Below are positions 45,850 through 55,322 of a DNA stretch of 64,000 bases, in pieces. The notes under the pieces are model-generated. The model searched no databases. It was not told the origin of the DNA and saw nothing but the letters and a program-made list of their open reading frames with translations. Origin of the DNA: Clostridiales bacterium (lineage in GTDB: Bacteria > Acidobacteriota > Aminicenantia > Aminicenantales > UBA8522); assembly GCA_029907205.1 (NCBI GenBank), contig JARYMI010000004.1, positions 115,776 through 179,775 of the forward strand, in the 5' to 3' direction. Each line of letters opens with the position of its first letter. The stretch's first letter is position 1. The translations under genes and the position numbers were made by a program.

Positions 45850-47394
45850 CTACCAGAAAACGACGTAAAGCGCCAACGTTAGGACGATGATGGTGAGGCT
45901 GAGCCATTTGAGAAGGGGCGAAGAGCGCGTGTCAAAGTCCGCCTTGACGGGAAGGACTTTCGGCTCCCGGAGGGGCCTCGCCGCAGTGATCACGGTCATG
46001 ACCGCAATAAGGACAACGAACGTGATGGCCATGCGGTTAAGAAAGGCGATATGGCCAAACTGCCACTGCAAAAACCCATAGACCGGCACGCAGAGGAGGA
46101 GCGAGGTGATTCCCGCTGCGGCCGGCGTGCGCTTGATGAAGAGCCCGAAGACAAAGGCCGCCAGAACGCCAGGTGAGATGTACCCCTGGAATTCCTGGAT
46201 GTAGTTAAAAATCCCCTTGAATTTCGGGTTGCCGAGATGGGGAGCAATCAGACAAACAATGAGGACGAAGACAACCGTCAGGTACCGGCCGATCTTCACC
46301 AGCGACTCACCAGAGGCTTCTTTTTTGACATGCCTTTTGTAAAGGTCCATGGTCAGGATAGTGGCGACCGAATTGAGAAGCGAGCTGAGCGTTGAGATGA
46401 CCGCCCCGGCGATCGCCGCTAAGATGAAACCGCGCAGCCCCGGCCCGACAAGGTTCCGGATGAGCAAAGGATAAGCCTGGTCGGTCGTCGCGCCGGGCGC
46501 AGTGAGTTCGCTCCTGAAAAGCTGATAGGACATGATGCCGGGGAAGATGATGATGAAGGGAATTGTCAATTTCAGGAAGGCGGCAAACATGATTCCCAGC
46601 TGGCCCTGTTTGACGCTCTTGGCCGCCAGGGTCCTCTGGGTGATGAACTGGTTGAGGCCCCAGTAGTAGAAATTCGGGATCCACAGCCCGATGACCAGCG
46701 CCGTCCAAGGAATGACGGGATGGTCAGCCGGAAGGATCATGTGAAGCTTGTCCTGGTTGGCCGAAAAAAACTCGCCCACCCCGCCGACAGCCCTAAACCC
46801 CAAGATCATGGTGACCAGGCCGCCTAAGATAAGGCTTGAGCCCTGGAAGAGGTCGGCCCAGGCCACGGCTTTCAGGCCTCCCCAGGTCGTGTAGACGGCA
46901 GCGATGAATCCGATTAACCAGACTGACCTCGTGAGGTCCATATCAAAGATCGTGTGAAGGGCAAGGGCGCCCGTGTAGACAACGGCCGAGATGCTGACGG
47001 CGATGTAAACGACGACCAGATAGAAGGCCATGATGCTGCGGGCGACCGGGTGGTAGCGGTACTCGAGATACTCGGGTATCGTGTAGATGCCGCTCCGCAA
47101 GAACTTGGGCAAGAAGAAAAGGGCGACAAAGACAAGGGTGATCGCCGCCATCCATTCGTAGCTGGCCACGGCCATGCCCATGACGCCGGCTCCCTGGCCC
47201 GACATGCCGACGAAGTGCTCAGTCGAAATGTTCGCCGCGATCAGGGAAAAACCGATGAGCGGCCAGACAAGTCCCCGGCTGGCCAGGAAAAAATCCTCGC
47301 CCGTTTTCTCGCGCCGGCTCTTGTACATGCTGACGCTGATAACAATAAGGAAAAAGACGACGAACACCGAGATGTCCAGCCAGTGGAGGTGCAT
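45850..47394 (-). CDS. Sodium:solute symporter (SSS/SGLT family)
   Basis: Na+-driven inner-membrane importer, 514 residues and about 13-14 segments. The N-terminal LDISVFVVFFLIVISVSMYKSRREKTGEDFFLASRGL and GFSLIAANISTEHFVGMSGQG blocks are typical, the latter being the Na+ site region of vSGLT-like carriers. AVAWADLFQGSSLILGGL matches the SGLT subgroup, so a sugar is the likeliest substrate; this would fit fucosidase-released sugars but is not proven. AAGGAGCG precedes the ATG. Monocistronic. Confidence 0.9.
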   Translation of the reverse strand: MHLHWLDISVFVVFFLIVISVSMYKSRREKTGEDFFLASRGLVWPLIGFSLIAANISTEHFVGMSGQGAGVMGMAVASYEWMAAITLVFVALFFLPKFLRSGIYTIPEYLEYRYHPVARSIMAFYLVVVYIAVSISAVVYTGALALHTIFDMDLTRSVWLIGFIAAVYTTWGGLKAVAWADLFQGSSLILGGLVTMILGFRAVGGVGEFFSANQDKLHMILPADHPVIPWTALVIGLWIPNFYYWGLNQFITQRTLAAKSVKQGQLGIMFAAFLKLTIPFIIIFPGIMSYQLFRSELTAPGATTDQAYPLLIRNLVGPGLRGFILAAIAGAVISTLSSLLNSVATILTMDLYKRHVKKEASGESLVKIGRYLTVVFVLIVCLIAPHLGNPKFKGIFNYIQEFQGYISPGVLAAFVFGLFIKRTPAAAGITSLLLCVPVYGFLQWQFGHIAFLNRMAITFVVLIAVMTVITAARPLREPKVLPVKADFDTRSSPLLKWLSLTIIVLTLALYVVFW

Positions 47395-47518
47395 GTCTCG
47401 CTCCTTAGCTCATTCTCTTGAAGCGCAGCTCTAACACCAGAGTTTAGACAAAACAGTATTAAACACCTCAGGCAAAGTCAAGGCCTTCGCCCCGCTTATT
47501 TTTATAGACCGGTAAATT

Positions 47519-47527
47519 TGGTATAAT
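47519..47527 (+). promoter_or_regulatory. Extended -10 promoter of the first Asp-box gene
   Basis: TGGTATAAT (47519-47527) is a perfect extended -10 with no good -35 box. The leader of about 75 bases has a potential stem TCCTGC / GCAGGA just before the ribosome site CGGAGGTG. Confidence 0.55.
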
Positions 47528-47610
47528 GCGGGCCGCTATCGTGAGATCATTATCATCTCCTGCTGCTTTTTACACCAGCGCAGGAAAAAAGTCTTCATCG
47601 GAGGTGCATC

Positions 47611-50600
47611 ATGAGGCATAAGTCCGCTTTTTTGGTCCTCACTTTTGCTTTTCTCCTTGGTCTCAGTGGCTGGTTGCCGGGTCTGGCCCAGGAAATCACG
47701 CCAGATCTCTATAAGGTTTTGAAATACCGCCATATCGGCCCGCCTGGAAACCGCACTTCGGCTGTTGTCGGCGTCCCGGGCGACCCGCTCGTCTATTACA
47801 TCGGCGCATCCTCTGGTGGCGTCTGGAAATCCACAGACGGCGGCGAAAACTGGGCGCCGATTTTTGACGACCAGCCTGCCCAGTCGATCGGAGCACTAGC
47901 TGTCGCTCCTTCCGACCCTAACGTCGTCTGGGCCGGCACGGGTGAGGCCTTTGTCCGCAGCAACATCTCTATCGGCAACGGCGTCTACAAATCCACCGAT
48001 GCCGGCAAGACCTGGAAGCATATGGGCCTGGAGAAGAGCGGACGGATCGGAAGAGTGGCCATTGACGCCCAAAACCCCGACATCGTTTTTGTCGCCGCTA
48101 TGGGCCACTGCTACGGCCCGCAGAAAGAGCGTGGGGTTTTCCGGACAAAAGACGGCGGAAAAACATGGGAGCATGCCCTCTTCGTTGACGAAAATACCGG
48201 CTGCTTTGAAATCGCCATGGACCCGAATAACTCACGCATCCTTTTTGCCGGCATGTGGCCGCTCATCATCAGAACATGGGGCCGGGAAAGCGGCGGCCCG
48301 AACGGCGGAATCTGGAAATCCACCGACGGCGGCGAAACTTGGCAGCGCCTGACCGGAAAGGGGCTTCCGAGTCCTCCGATCGGAAAAGTAGGGTTAGCTA
48401 TCGCCCCGAGCAATTCGGCTGTCGTCTACGCCCTGATTGAAACGGGAACTCCCAACCGCGGCGTGCTCTGGCGGTCGAGCGACGGCGGCGAAACTTGGCG
48501 ACTCATGAGTTACAACCGCCTTCTCAACGAGCGGCCGCACTACGCCTCGCGCATCATGGTCAACCCGGCCGATGAAAACGAAGTCTATTTTGCGGCCAAC
48601 AGCATGAGCCGCACCTTAGACGGCGGCTACACGACTGAAGTCGTGCCGTGGAGCGGCGACTGCCACGACATGTGGGCCGACCCCAAGATACCCGACCGGA
48701 TGATGATCAGCGACGACGGCGGGGTCATCATCACCCTCAACCGGGGCCAGACATGGAAGCGGGTGAACCTGCCCATCGCCCAGATGTATCATGTGGCCGT
48801 GGATAACCAGGTCCCCTACTACGTCTACGGCGGCCGGCAGGACGGAGACGCCTACAAGGGCCCGAGCACGGGAGAGAGGGAACGCGGCTGGTCGCCGCCC
48901 CGCACGCTCTGGGAAGCCACGGCTGGCGGCGAGTGCGGGTTCATCATCCCGGACCCGGTCGACCCCAACATCGTCTGGGGCGGAAGCTACAACGCCCAGC
49001 TCCAGCGCGCCGATTACCGGACGGGCCATATCAACACCGTTCACGTCTGGCCGGAGTCCATCTACGGCTCCCATGCCGCAGCCGTCAAGTACAGGTTCAA
49101 CTGGACATTCCCCATCCACATCTCACCCCATGACCATAACAAGATCTACGTCGGAAGTCAGTTCATCCACATGACAACAGACGGCGGCCGGAGCTGGAGC
49201 ATCATCAGCCCTGATTTGACCACGAACGACCCGACCAAGATGGGACCTTCCGGAGGGCTGACTCTGGACAACCTGGCCGTCGAGTACGGCTGCGTCGTCT
49301 TCGCCATCGCCGAATCCCCGGCCGAGAAAGGCTGCATCTGGGCTGGCACGAACGACGGGCTGGTTCACGTGACGCGGGACGGCGGCAAGACCTGGACCAA
49401 TGTCACTGGCGGCATCCCCAACCTTCCGTCCTGGGGGACGGTGAGCAATATCGAGCCGTCGCGTTATGCTGCCGGGAAAGCCTACATCACCGTCGATTTC
49501 CACCAGATGAACAACCGCGATCCTTTTGTCTACAAAACCACTGATTACGGCAAAACGTGGACTTTCATCGGCGCTGATATCCCCAAGTCCGTCTTCAGCT
49601 ATTGCCACTGGGTTCACGAGGACCCGGCAAGGCAGGGAATGCTCTATCTTGGGACGGAAAACGCCCTCTATGTCTCGTTCAACGACGGGAAGAACTGGCT
49701 CCCCCTCCAGAACAACCTACCCCACGCGCCCGTGCACCACATGGTCATCCAGGAGCATTTCAACGACCTGGTCGTGGGCACTTACGGCAGGGGCTTCTGG
49801 ATTATGGACGACATCACTCCCCTCCAGCAGCTCACGCCAGAGGTTCTCAAAGCGGACGCTCATCTTTTCAAGCCACGTCTTGCTTACAGGCTCCACGACA
49901 TTGCCGGAGGCCCGAGGGTCAATCCCCAGGCTTACATCAACTATTACCTGAAAGAAGTTCCAAAAGACCCCGTGACGATCACTATCCTCGACGAAGAAGG
50001 CCGGGAGGTGATGACGCTTCCCGGCACAAACGAGCGCGGAATCAACCGCGTCACCTGGAACCTGCGCTATCCCGGCGCCCGGCAAGCCAGACTCCGGACA
50101 AAACCGCCCGGCAACCCGCACGTGGTCGAAGAAAAGAGGTTTCACCAGCTCTGGGAACGGGAAGGCTGGTACCCCATCCTGAGCTGGGGAACCTACGGCG
50201 GGTTCATGGGATTCCTGGCTGCGCCGGGAACTTACACGATTAAATTAAAAGTTGGCGACAAGGAGATCAGACAGAACTTGGAGGTGCGAAAAGACCCGCG
50301 CTCGGCCGGAACCCTCGAGGACATCCAAGAGCAGGTGAAAATGCAGATGGCCATCCGCGAGGACCTCAACAGCGTCTCCGACATGATCAACCGGATCGAA
50401 TGGATACGCAGACACCTCTACGACCTCGAGGCTGTGGTCAAAGCAGGGAAAGCCAACCAGGAAATCCTTGCTGCCATCTCGGAATTTGATAAAAAATGCC
50501 GTTCGGTCGAGGATGAGCTCTTCCAGCCAGTCCTGGCAGAGGGCGACTCCAAGTCTTTCCGCAGCCCCCACAAGCTTTACTGCAAGCTTTCTGTGCTCGC

Positions 50601-50790
50601 CGGAGATCTCTCAGACAGCGTCGACTTTGCGCCAAATAAGCAGCAGCGAGAGGTGCACGCAGTCCTGAGAGAACGCTTGACAGCAGAGAAAGCGCGGTTT
50701 GAGAGCCTGCTCCAGACAGACCTGCCGGCTTTTAACGAGTTCCTCAAACAAAAAAATGTCGCCGGCCTCATTGACCCCAAACTCAATTAG
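47611..50790 (+). CDS. Giant exported VPS10/sortilin-like Asp-box beta-propeller protein (copy 1)
   Basis: 1059 residues with a signal peptide (about 1-26). The first 700 residues carry repeated Asp-box motifs (STDGGENW, STDAGKTW, TKDGGKTW, STDGGETW, TTDGGRSW, TRDGGKTW, TTDYGKTW), the signature of BNR/sortilin-type propellers. After RGFWIMDDITPLQQL comes a beta-sandwich region (ILDEEGREVMTLPGTNERGINRVTWNLRY) and a helical C-terminal domain (about 890-1059). Family members are often annotated as glycosyl hydrolases, but no catalytic residues are evident. Binding or peptidase-associated roles are possible. Stop overlaps alr. Confidence 0.85.
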   Translation: MRHKSAFLVLTFAFLLGLSGWLPGLAQEITPDLYKVLKYRHIGPPGNRTSAVVGVPGDPLVYYIGASSGGVWKSTDGGENWAPIFDDQPAQSIGALAVAPSDPNVVWAGTGEAFVRSNISIGNGVYKSTDAGKTWKHMGLEKSGRIGRVAIDAQNPDIVFVAAMGHCYGPQKERGVFRTKDGGKTWEHALFVDENTGCFEIAMDPNNSRILFAGMWPLIIRTWGRESGGPNGGIWKSTDGGETWQRLTGKGLPSPPIGKVGLAIAPSNSAVVYALIETGTPNRGVLWRSSDGGETWRLMSYNRLLNERPHYASRIMVNPADENEVYFAANSMSRTLDGGYTTEVVPWSGDCHDMWADPKIPDRMMISDDGGVIITLNRGQTWKRVNLPIAQMYHVAVDNQVPYYVYGGRQDGDAYKGPSTGERERGWSPPRTLWEATAGGECGFIIPDPVDPNIVWGGSYNAQLQRADYRTGHINTVHVWPESIYGSHAAAVKYRFNWTFPIHISPHDHNKIYVGSQFIHMTTDGGRSWSIISPDLTTNDPTKMGPSGGLTLDNLAVEYGCVVFAIAESPAEKGCIWAGTNDGLVHVTRDGGKTWTNVTGGIPNLPSWGTVSNIEPSRYAAGKAYITVDFHQMNNRDPFVYKTTDYGKTWTFIGADIPKSVFSYCHWVHEDPARQGMLYLGTENALYVSFNDGKNWLPLQNNLPHAPVHHMVIQEHFNDLVVGTYGRGFWIMDDITPLQQLTPEVLKADAHLFKPRLAYRLHDIAGGPRVNPQAYINYYLKEVPKDPVTITILDEEGREVMTLPGTNERGINRVTWNLRYPGARQARLRTKPPGNPHVVEEKRFHQLWEREGWYPILSWGTYGGFMGFLAAPGTYTIKLKVGDKEIRQNLEVRKDPRSAGTLEDIQEQVKMQMAIREDLNSVSDMINRIEWIRRHLYDLEAVVKAGKANQEILAAISEFDKKCRSVEDELFQPVLAEGDSKSFRSPHKLYCKLSVLAGDLSDSVDFAPNKQQREVHAVLRERLTAEKARFESLLQTDLPAFNEFLKQKNVAGLIDPKLN

Positions 50791-51959
50791 TGGAAAAAAG
50801 AATAAATTCACCCATCAGAGGAAGGAACGCCGACCGCCGGGCGCTCCGGACCTGGATCGAGGTCGACAAGAAAGCCCTGGAGCACAATCTCCACGTCTTC
50901 CGACACCGGATTCCTCTTTCCTGCCGGATCATGGCGGTCGCGAAATCAAACGCCTACGGGCATGGCCTCTATGATTTCGTCCCCCTTATGGAGACCATGG
51001 CCGTGGACTGGTTCGGCGTGGACTCGATCGTAGAGGCGGTAACGCTCCGTACCATAGGAGTCAGGAAGCCTGTCCTTGTCCTCGGATACACTCTGCCTGG
51101 CCGCTTCCCTGAGGCGATAAAGCACCGGGTGAGCCTTACGATCTCCAGCATGGAGAGCCTGCGCGGCCTCGCGGCTCTTCCGGACTGCCGGAAGATAAAG
51201 ATCCACTTGAAGCTCGACACCGGCATGCACCGTCAGGGATTTTTGCCAAATCTGGTTGGAAATCTCGTTGCGTATTTGAAGACGAATGAGAATCGCTTTC
51301 ATGTTGAGGGCGTTTACACCCATTTCGCTTCGGCAAAAGACCCCAGGTCAAGAAATTACACGAAAAGCCAGATCGGATTATTCGAGCGAGCTCTTGCCCT
51401 GTTGCACGAAGCCGGTTATCATCCTCTCCGGCACGCCTGCGCCACAGCGAGTGCTCTTAATTACCCTGAAGCGCATTACGACATGGTGAGAATCGGCATC
51501 GGTCTCATGGGGCTCTGGCCGTCCGCCGAGACAAGGGGGGCCTGGGAAAAAGCTGTTGCCCTGAAACCGGCTCTGACCTGGCGGACAATCCTTTCGGAGA
51601 CCAAGCGGTTGAAAAAGGGAGCGGGCATCGGCTACGACCTCACCGAAACTCTGGCCAGGGACTCGACCGTCGGCGTCTGCCCAATCGGCTACTGGCACGG
51701 GTTTCCTCGGAGTCTTTCGCGCGTTGGCGAGGTCTTGATACGGGGGCGGAGGGCAAAGGTCCTGGGCAGCGTTTCGATGGACATGATCGTCGTTGATCTG
51801 ACTGGCGTCCCCGGCGTCCGGGTTGGAGATATTGTGACGGTGATCGGCAAGGACGGTGAAGCCGAGATCACACCATATGAAGTAGCCGCGAAGGCAAGAG
51901 TATCGCCCTACGAGCTTCTCACCCGAATCAACCCGCTCATCCAGAAGTTTTATAAATAG
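50790..51959 (+). CDS. alr: Alanine racemase
   Basis: PLP enzyme interconverting L- and D-alanine for peptidoglycan. Fold-type III barrel with the PLP lysine Lys52 in VAKSNAYGHG and the second-domain catalytic tyrosine in GAGIGYDLTETL. VSMDMIVVDLTGVPGVRVGDIVTVIG matches the C-terminal beta domain. 389 residues, of which about 20 at the N-terminus are extra. GTG start overlaps the stop of the Asp-box gene (TAGTG), so translation is coupled with that exported protein, an unexpected pairing. Confidence 0.9.
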   Translation: MEKRINSPIRGRNADRRALRTWIEVDKKALEHNLHVFRHRIPLSCRIMAVAKSNAYGHGLYDFVPLMETMAVDWFGVDSIVEAVTLRTIGVRKPVLVLGYTLPGRFPEAIKHRVSLTISSMESLRGLAALPDCRKIKIHLKLDTGMHRQGFLPNLVGNLVAYLKTNENRFHVEGVYTHFASAKDPRSRNYTKSQIGLFERALALLHEAGYHPLRHACATASALNYPEAHYDMVRIGIGLMGLWPSAETRGAWEKAVALKPALTWRTILSETKRLKKGAGIGYDLTETLARDSTVGVCPIGYWHGFPRSLSRVGEVLIRGRRAKVLGSVSMDMIVVDLTGVPGVRVGDIVTVIGKDGEAEITPYEVAAKARVSPYELLTRINPLIQKFYK

Positions 51960-52282
51960 ACGCACCTGTTTAATATGAAGCTTCTGAGAACATCAAAAAA
52001 GCGGTCCGGCCCTTCGTCGTAAATGCCGTGGCCAGACTTCTCGAAAACGACCATTTGGGCGTTGGGATGATTCTTCTTGAGAATATCGGCTTTCTGCTCG
52101 CCCCAAGTCAGGTCCCATTTCCCCTCCAGGATGAGCGTTGGAATGGGGTTTTTCTCAAACAGGCCGGTAAGGTTGATCCGTCCCATGCTTCGATTCATCA
52201 GGCTGTTGAAGTTATCGTCACTGTCCCCATTTTTGAGTTGACGAAGGGGGTCGGCCAGCGCTAAATTAGGGCCAGTCCGCAT
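51950..52282 (-). pseudogene. Remnant of an alpha/beta hydrolase (C-terminal part)
   Basis: A 110-codon frame matching only the last third of an alpha/beta-hydrolase: strand-loop PTLILEGKWDLTW with the acid residue and FEKSGHGIYDEGPDRFF with the catalytic histidine. The nucleophile serine and the first two thirds are missing; upstream on this strand lies the NUDIX gene. It overlaps the end of alr by ten bases and has no ribosome site. Best read as a decayed fragment left after deletion. Confidence 0.7.
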
Positions 52283-52940
52283 GAACGATTTCAGCTTCGG
52301 ATTGGACTCGCTTGAAAAAACGTTCGAAGCTCTCCGGGTCAGGCTTCAGGGACCGAAGCCGGGCTTGAAGGCGCAGCTCAAGATGGTCACCAGCCCTCGG
52401 CGGGGCGACAAAACCTACCTGGACGTCGGAGATTCGTGCCTTAAGGCGGGAGTCCTCGTCCTCCTCTACCCCCGGAAGGAGAAACTCTATCTTGTCCTGA
52501 CGCGGCGGACATCTGCTGTCGCTCATCATCAGGCCCAGATTTCTTTTCCCGGCGGCCGCATGGACAAAGGCGAGAGTGCTGTCGAGGCAGCTATCAGAGA
52601 AGCACATGAAGAGCTTCAGATAATGCCGGATTCGATCCGAATCTTAGGAGAGCTGACGCCGCTCTATGTGCCGCCGAGCAACTACTGCATCTATCCCGTT
52701 GTTGCCGCGGTGGTGGAGAGGCCGGATTTCCGGCCCTCTCCAATCGAGGTTTCGGAAATAATCGAGGTTCCTGTCGAGCATCTCCTCGACTCGATAAACG
52801 TCCGCCAGGAAACCTGGCCACTGAGAGGGATAGACGTCAGCGTCCCGTTCTATTTCTTCAAGGGTCACAAAATCTGGGGTGCCACAGCCATGATCCTGGC
52901 CGAGCTTGTTGATCTAATCTCATCGATTACAGAATTATAA
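52281..52940 (+). CDS. NUDIX hydrolase, CoA pyrophosphatase type
   Basis: 219-residue pyrophosphohydrolase. The NUDIX box is complete: GGRMDKGESAVEAAIREAHEEL (GX5EX7REUXEEXGU form), preceded by LTRRTSAVAHHQAQISFPGG, the UPF0035 motif of NudL/YeaB CoA and acetyl-CoA pyrophosphatases. Thus it probably cleaves CoA to 3',5'-ADP and phosphopantetheine. No strong ribosome site before ATG 52281. Convergent with the O-methyltransferase gene. Confidence 0.88.
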   Translation: MNDFSFGLDSLEKTFEALRVRLQGPKPGLKAQLKMVTSPRRGDKTYLDVGDSCLKAGVLVLLYPRKEKLYLVLTRRTSAVAHHQAQISFPGGRMDKGESAVEAAIREAHEELQIMPDSIRILGELTPLYVPPSNYCIYPVVAAVVERPDFRPSPIEVSEIIEVPVEHLLDSINVRQETWPLRGIDVSVPFYFFKGHKIWGATAMILAELVDLISSITEL

Positions 52941-53051
52941 ATTTCTGCGAGCTCTTTTAGGGCGGCTTCGTCCCAGCCTGACGTCCGCACAGAAGAGAAT
53001 TCTGATTTTTGGCCGGCTGGATTCCAGCAAGCGCTCTTAGCTCTCCCTCGA

Positions 53052-53732
53052 TTACTTTTTTTTAAAGCTTAGGGCGAGTCCTGACCAGCTATCCGGATGG
53101 ATGGAGGTTTCAAACTCGGGCTGATTGACCATGAACTCATAATAATCTCCTCCGCCCATTCTCCAGCGGCGGCCCGTTGACCGAGGCGCATGCACATTGT
53201 GCGCCGCTATGCACCCGCCGGCCTCAAGCTTGGGGATGACAGCTTTGGCATAATTGACATACCAATCCTTGTCGGCGTCGATAAAGACAAAATCAAACGG
53301 GCCCTCAAGCTCCTCGACCAGCTCGTGAGCGTCGGCCAGGCGCGCGTCAATGAATCCGCTGAGTCCCGCTTCCCTAAAATTGACGAGCGCCTCCCGGTAA
53401 CGTTCCTCATCAATCTCGATCGTGATCAGCCTGCCTCCTGTTTTGCTCAGAGCCCAGGCAATCCAGATCGCTGAATGTCCCGTCGAGGTGCCGATTTCGA
53501 GCGCTCGCGTGTAATTATTTTTGGTGACCAAATCATGCAGAATCCTTCCATCAGCCTCAGGAACGTTCATGTCCCGCCAGGAGTACCTGTGTCTTTCCAG
53601 AAAATTCCGAACTTTCTCATCCAGGCTCTGAAACGAGCCGGTTTCGTTCGCAGGCAGGAAGATTCTGAGAGCTGAACAGAGGAACAGGAAGACAAAGGAA
53701 AAAAGGAGGAAATTTTTAACTGGCCGGTTCAT
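53052..53732 (-). CDS. Exported O-methyltransferase-like protein (COMT family)
   Basis: 226 residues with the class I methyltransferase core of the catechol/caffeoyl-CoA O-methyltransferase family: motif I ALEIGTSTGHSAIWIAWAL near residue 76, acidic ITIEIDEERYREA, and metal-binding DFVFIDADKDWYVNYAK. Odd: the first 25 residues are a signal peptide or membrane anchor (NFLLFSFVFLFLCSALRIFLP), which would place a SAM-dependent enzyme outside the cytoplasm, where SAM is scarce. If uncleaved, the segment could anchor it with the catalytic domain inside; orientation is uncertain. Confidence 0.8.
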   Translation of the reverse strand: MNRPVKNFLLFSFVFLFLCSALRIFLPANETGSFQSLDEKVRNFLERHRYSWRDMNVPEADGRILHDLVTKNNYTRALEIGTSTGHSAIWIAWALSKTGGRLITIEIDEERYREALVNFREAGLSGFIDARLADAHELVEELEGPFDFVFIDADKDWYVNYAKAVIPKLEAGGCIAAHNVHAPRSTGRRWRMGGGDYYEFMVNQPEFETSIHPDSWSGLALSFKKK

Positions 53733-53795
53733 TCAAATCTCCATGATTAAGTTCATTTTTTTGACGGTATTCATGCCTTGTTTCTTCCCTGATTG

Positions 53796-53841
53796 TTATC
53801 AACGCAACAAATTTGCGTATCACGAATAAGTGCGTTTATAA
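53796..53841. repeat. Second copy of the TTATCAACGCAA inverted repeat
   Basis: TTATCAACGCA and TGCGTTTATAA (53831-53841) form an imperfect inverted repeat (10 of 11) with an inner ACGCAA/TTGCGT palindrome. Same motif as at 38040-38125. Intergenic, upstream of the O-methyltransferase. Confidence 0.45.
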
Positions 53842-53935
53842 AAATCATAGGGCTACTTGATCCTGAAGCGGCTGAGGGAGAGAAGAAGAGTGAGTGAGTG
53901 AGAGTGAGAAAAAAGGAAGAAATGACTTCAGGGCC

Positions 53936-55249
53936 TTAGGCCAGAGTTAGCTGATGATGAGCGAGAAGGAGCATCCCTTGCACGGGAACGCCATAAGGAC
54001 AAGCCCTCTCGCAGTGGCCCAGGCAATTCGTGCACGCATCGGCCCTGGCGCCCGGGATCTGGCTGTACTTGAGCATGGCCTCCTTTTCACGGCCTTGGGC
54101 CAGGAAATAGTGGTTGTACCGCATGATCGTGTTGACAGGGACATGGCGCGGGCATTCGAGCTCACACAGGCCGCAGGCATGCCGGCAGTAAAATTCACCG
54201 CAGGCGGCTTTATAAGCAGCGAGCGTCGCCTGCCCTTCCAGGTCAAGCCGGCTCCCGGAGAGGCGGACGACCCGTTCCATCTCTTCGTATGTCCCCACCG
54301 AACAGCAAACCGTATGGACATCCGGATTGCTCAAGACGAAACGGATGGCCGCAGCTTTGACCTCGTCAGGGTTTTTCAGGCCGTATTTCTTGATAAAGCC
54401 TTCGGCTCTTTCCGCTTTCTCCCGGAACCGTTTCAAGCCTTCCTGGAAGAGGGGGCTTATTTCTTTTCCTTCCTTCTCCAGGAGTTCGAGCCGCAATTTA
54501 AGGATTTCGTATTCGGTCACGGGCGTTGTCTTCATCAACGCAATGCCAATTTTTTTCGGCCGGCTGGCTTCGAGGACCCGTTCCGCCTGGTCCATCTGGA
54601 GGAAATTGTAACCCATGAGAAAAACGTCAAATCGCCCGTCGTCGACAGCAGCCAGAAGCACTCTTTCCATCGTCTCCTTCGGATCTCTAAACCAAAACGA
54701 CCCATGATTCGATAGCCCGACAAAGCGAACCCTCCCCTCAGCTCTGAGCTCCTGCATGGCCGCATGGAAGCCTTCGTTTTTGAGCTCTTCAACCGTCTCC
54801 GGCATGTGAAGCATCATGCAATCGACGTAGTCAGTTCCCAGATCCTCCAGGCTTTTACGCGCCCGCTTGATGAAACCCTCCCTGGAAATGTCTCCTTCAG
54901 CCTGCATTTTGGTGTTGATGAACAGCGATTTTCGGTCCCTGTCTTTGATGGCGCTTCCGACGAGCCTGTGGTGTCCAGGATAGCTTTCCGCCGTATCGAT
55001 AAAATTTACTCCTGTGTCCAGCATGGCGCTGAGCACGCCGCCGTCCATGATGCTTCCCGTGGCCAAGTCTGAGACTTTAAACCCCGTCCGGCCGAGGAGA
55101 CGGTAGCCCTTTATTTTCGGAAAAGGATCATGTTGTTCACGGGAAGCTCGCGCCGCAGGCTGAGAGTATCCTTTCTCCGTAGCAGCGCCGGCCAGGACAA
55201 CCGCCATCTTCAGAAAGTTCCTCCTGCCATGAGATAATTTTCTTCCCAT
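53936..55249 (-). CDS. Tat-exported aldo/keto reductase with C-terminal 4Fe-4S domain
   Basis: About 437 residues. A twin-arginine signal (HGRRNFLKMAVVLAG) implies export of the folded, cofactor-loaded protein. The (beta/alpha)8 reductase has the catalytic set: Asp and Tyr in FIDTAESY, Lys in FINTKMQAE and His in CMMLHMPE. The C-terminus adds a ferredoxin-like domain with CRHACGLCELECP and CTNCLGHCERACPYG. Substrate unknown; electrons probably pass through the clusters. Start ATG 55249 preferred over 55264: GGAGG lies four bases before it. Confidence 0.9.
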   Translation of the reverse strand: MGRKLSHGRRNFLKMAVVLAGAATEKGYSQPAARASREQHDPFPKIKGYRLLGRTGFKVSDLATGSIMDGGVLSAMLDTGVNFIDTAESYPGHHRLVGSAIKDRDRKSLFINTKMQAEGDISREGFIKRARKSLEDLGTDYVDCMMLHMPETVEELKNEGFHAAMQELRAEGRVRFVGLSNHGSFWFRDPKETMERVLLAAVDDGRFDVFLMGYNFLQMDQAERVLEASRPKKIGIALMKTTPVTEYEILKLRLELLEKEGKEISPLFQEGLKRFREKAERAEGFIKKYGLKNPDEVKAAAIRFVLSNPDVHTVCCSVGTYEEMERVVRLSGSRLDLEGQATLAAYKAACGEFYCRHACGLCELECPRHVPVNTIMRYNHYFLAQGREKEAMLKYSQIPGARADACTNCLGHCERACPYGVPVQGMLLLAHHQLTLA

Positions 55250-55322
55250 CAAGCCTCCGTTCATCCGCGCCTTGCTGCGGCCAATAAAAATAAAAATGAA
55301 ACTAGTTTTAAGCCTCGATCAT

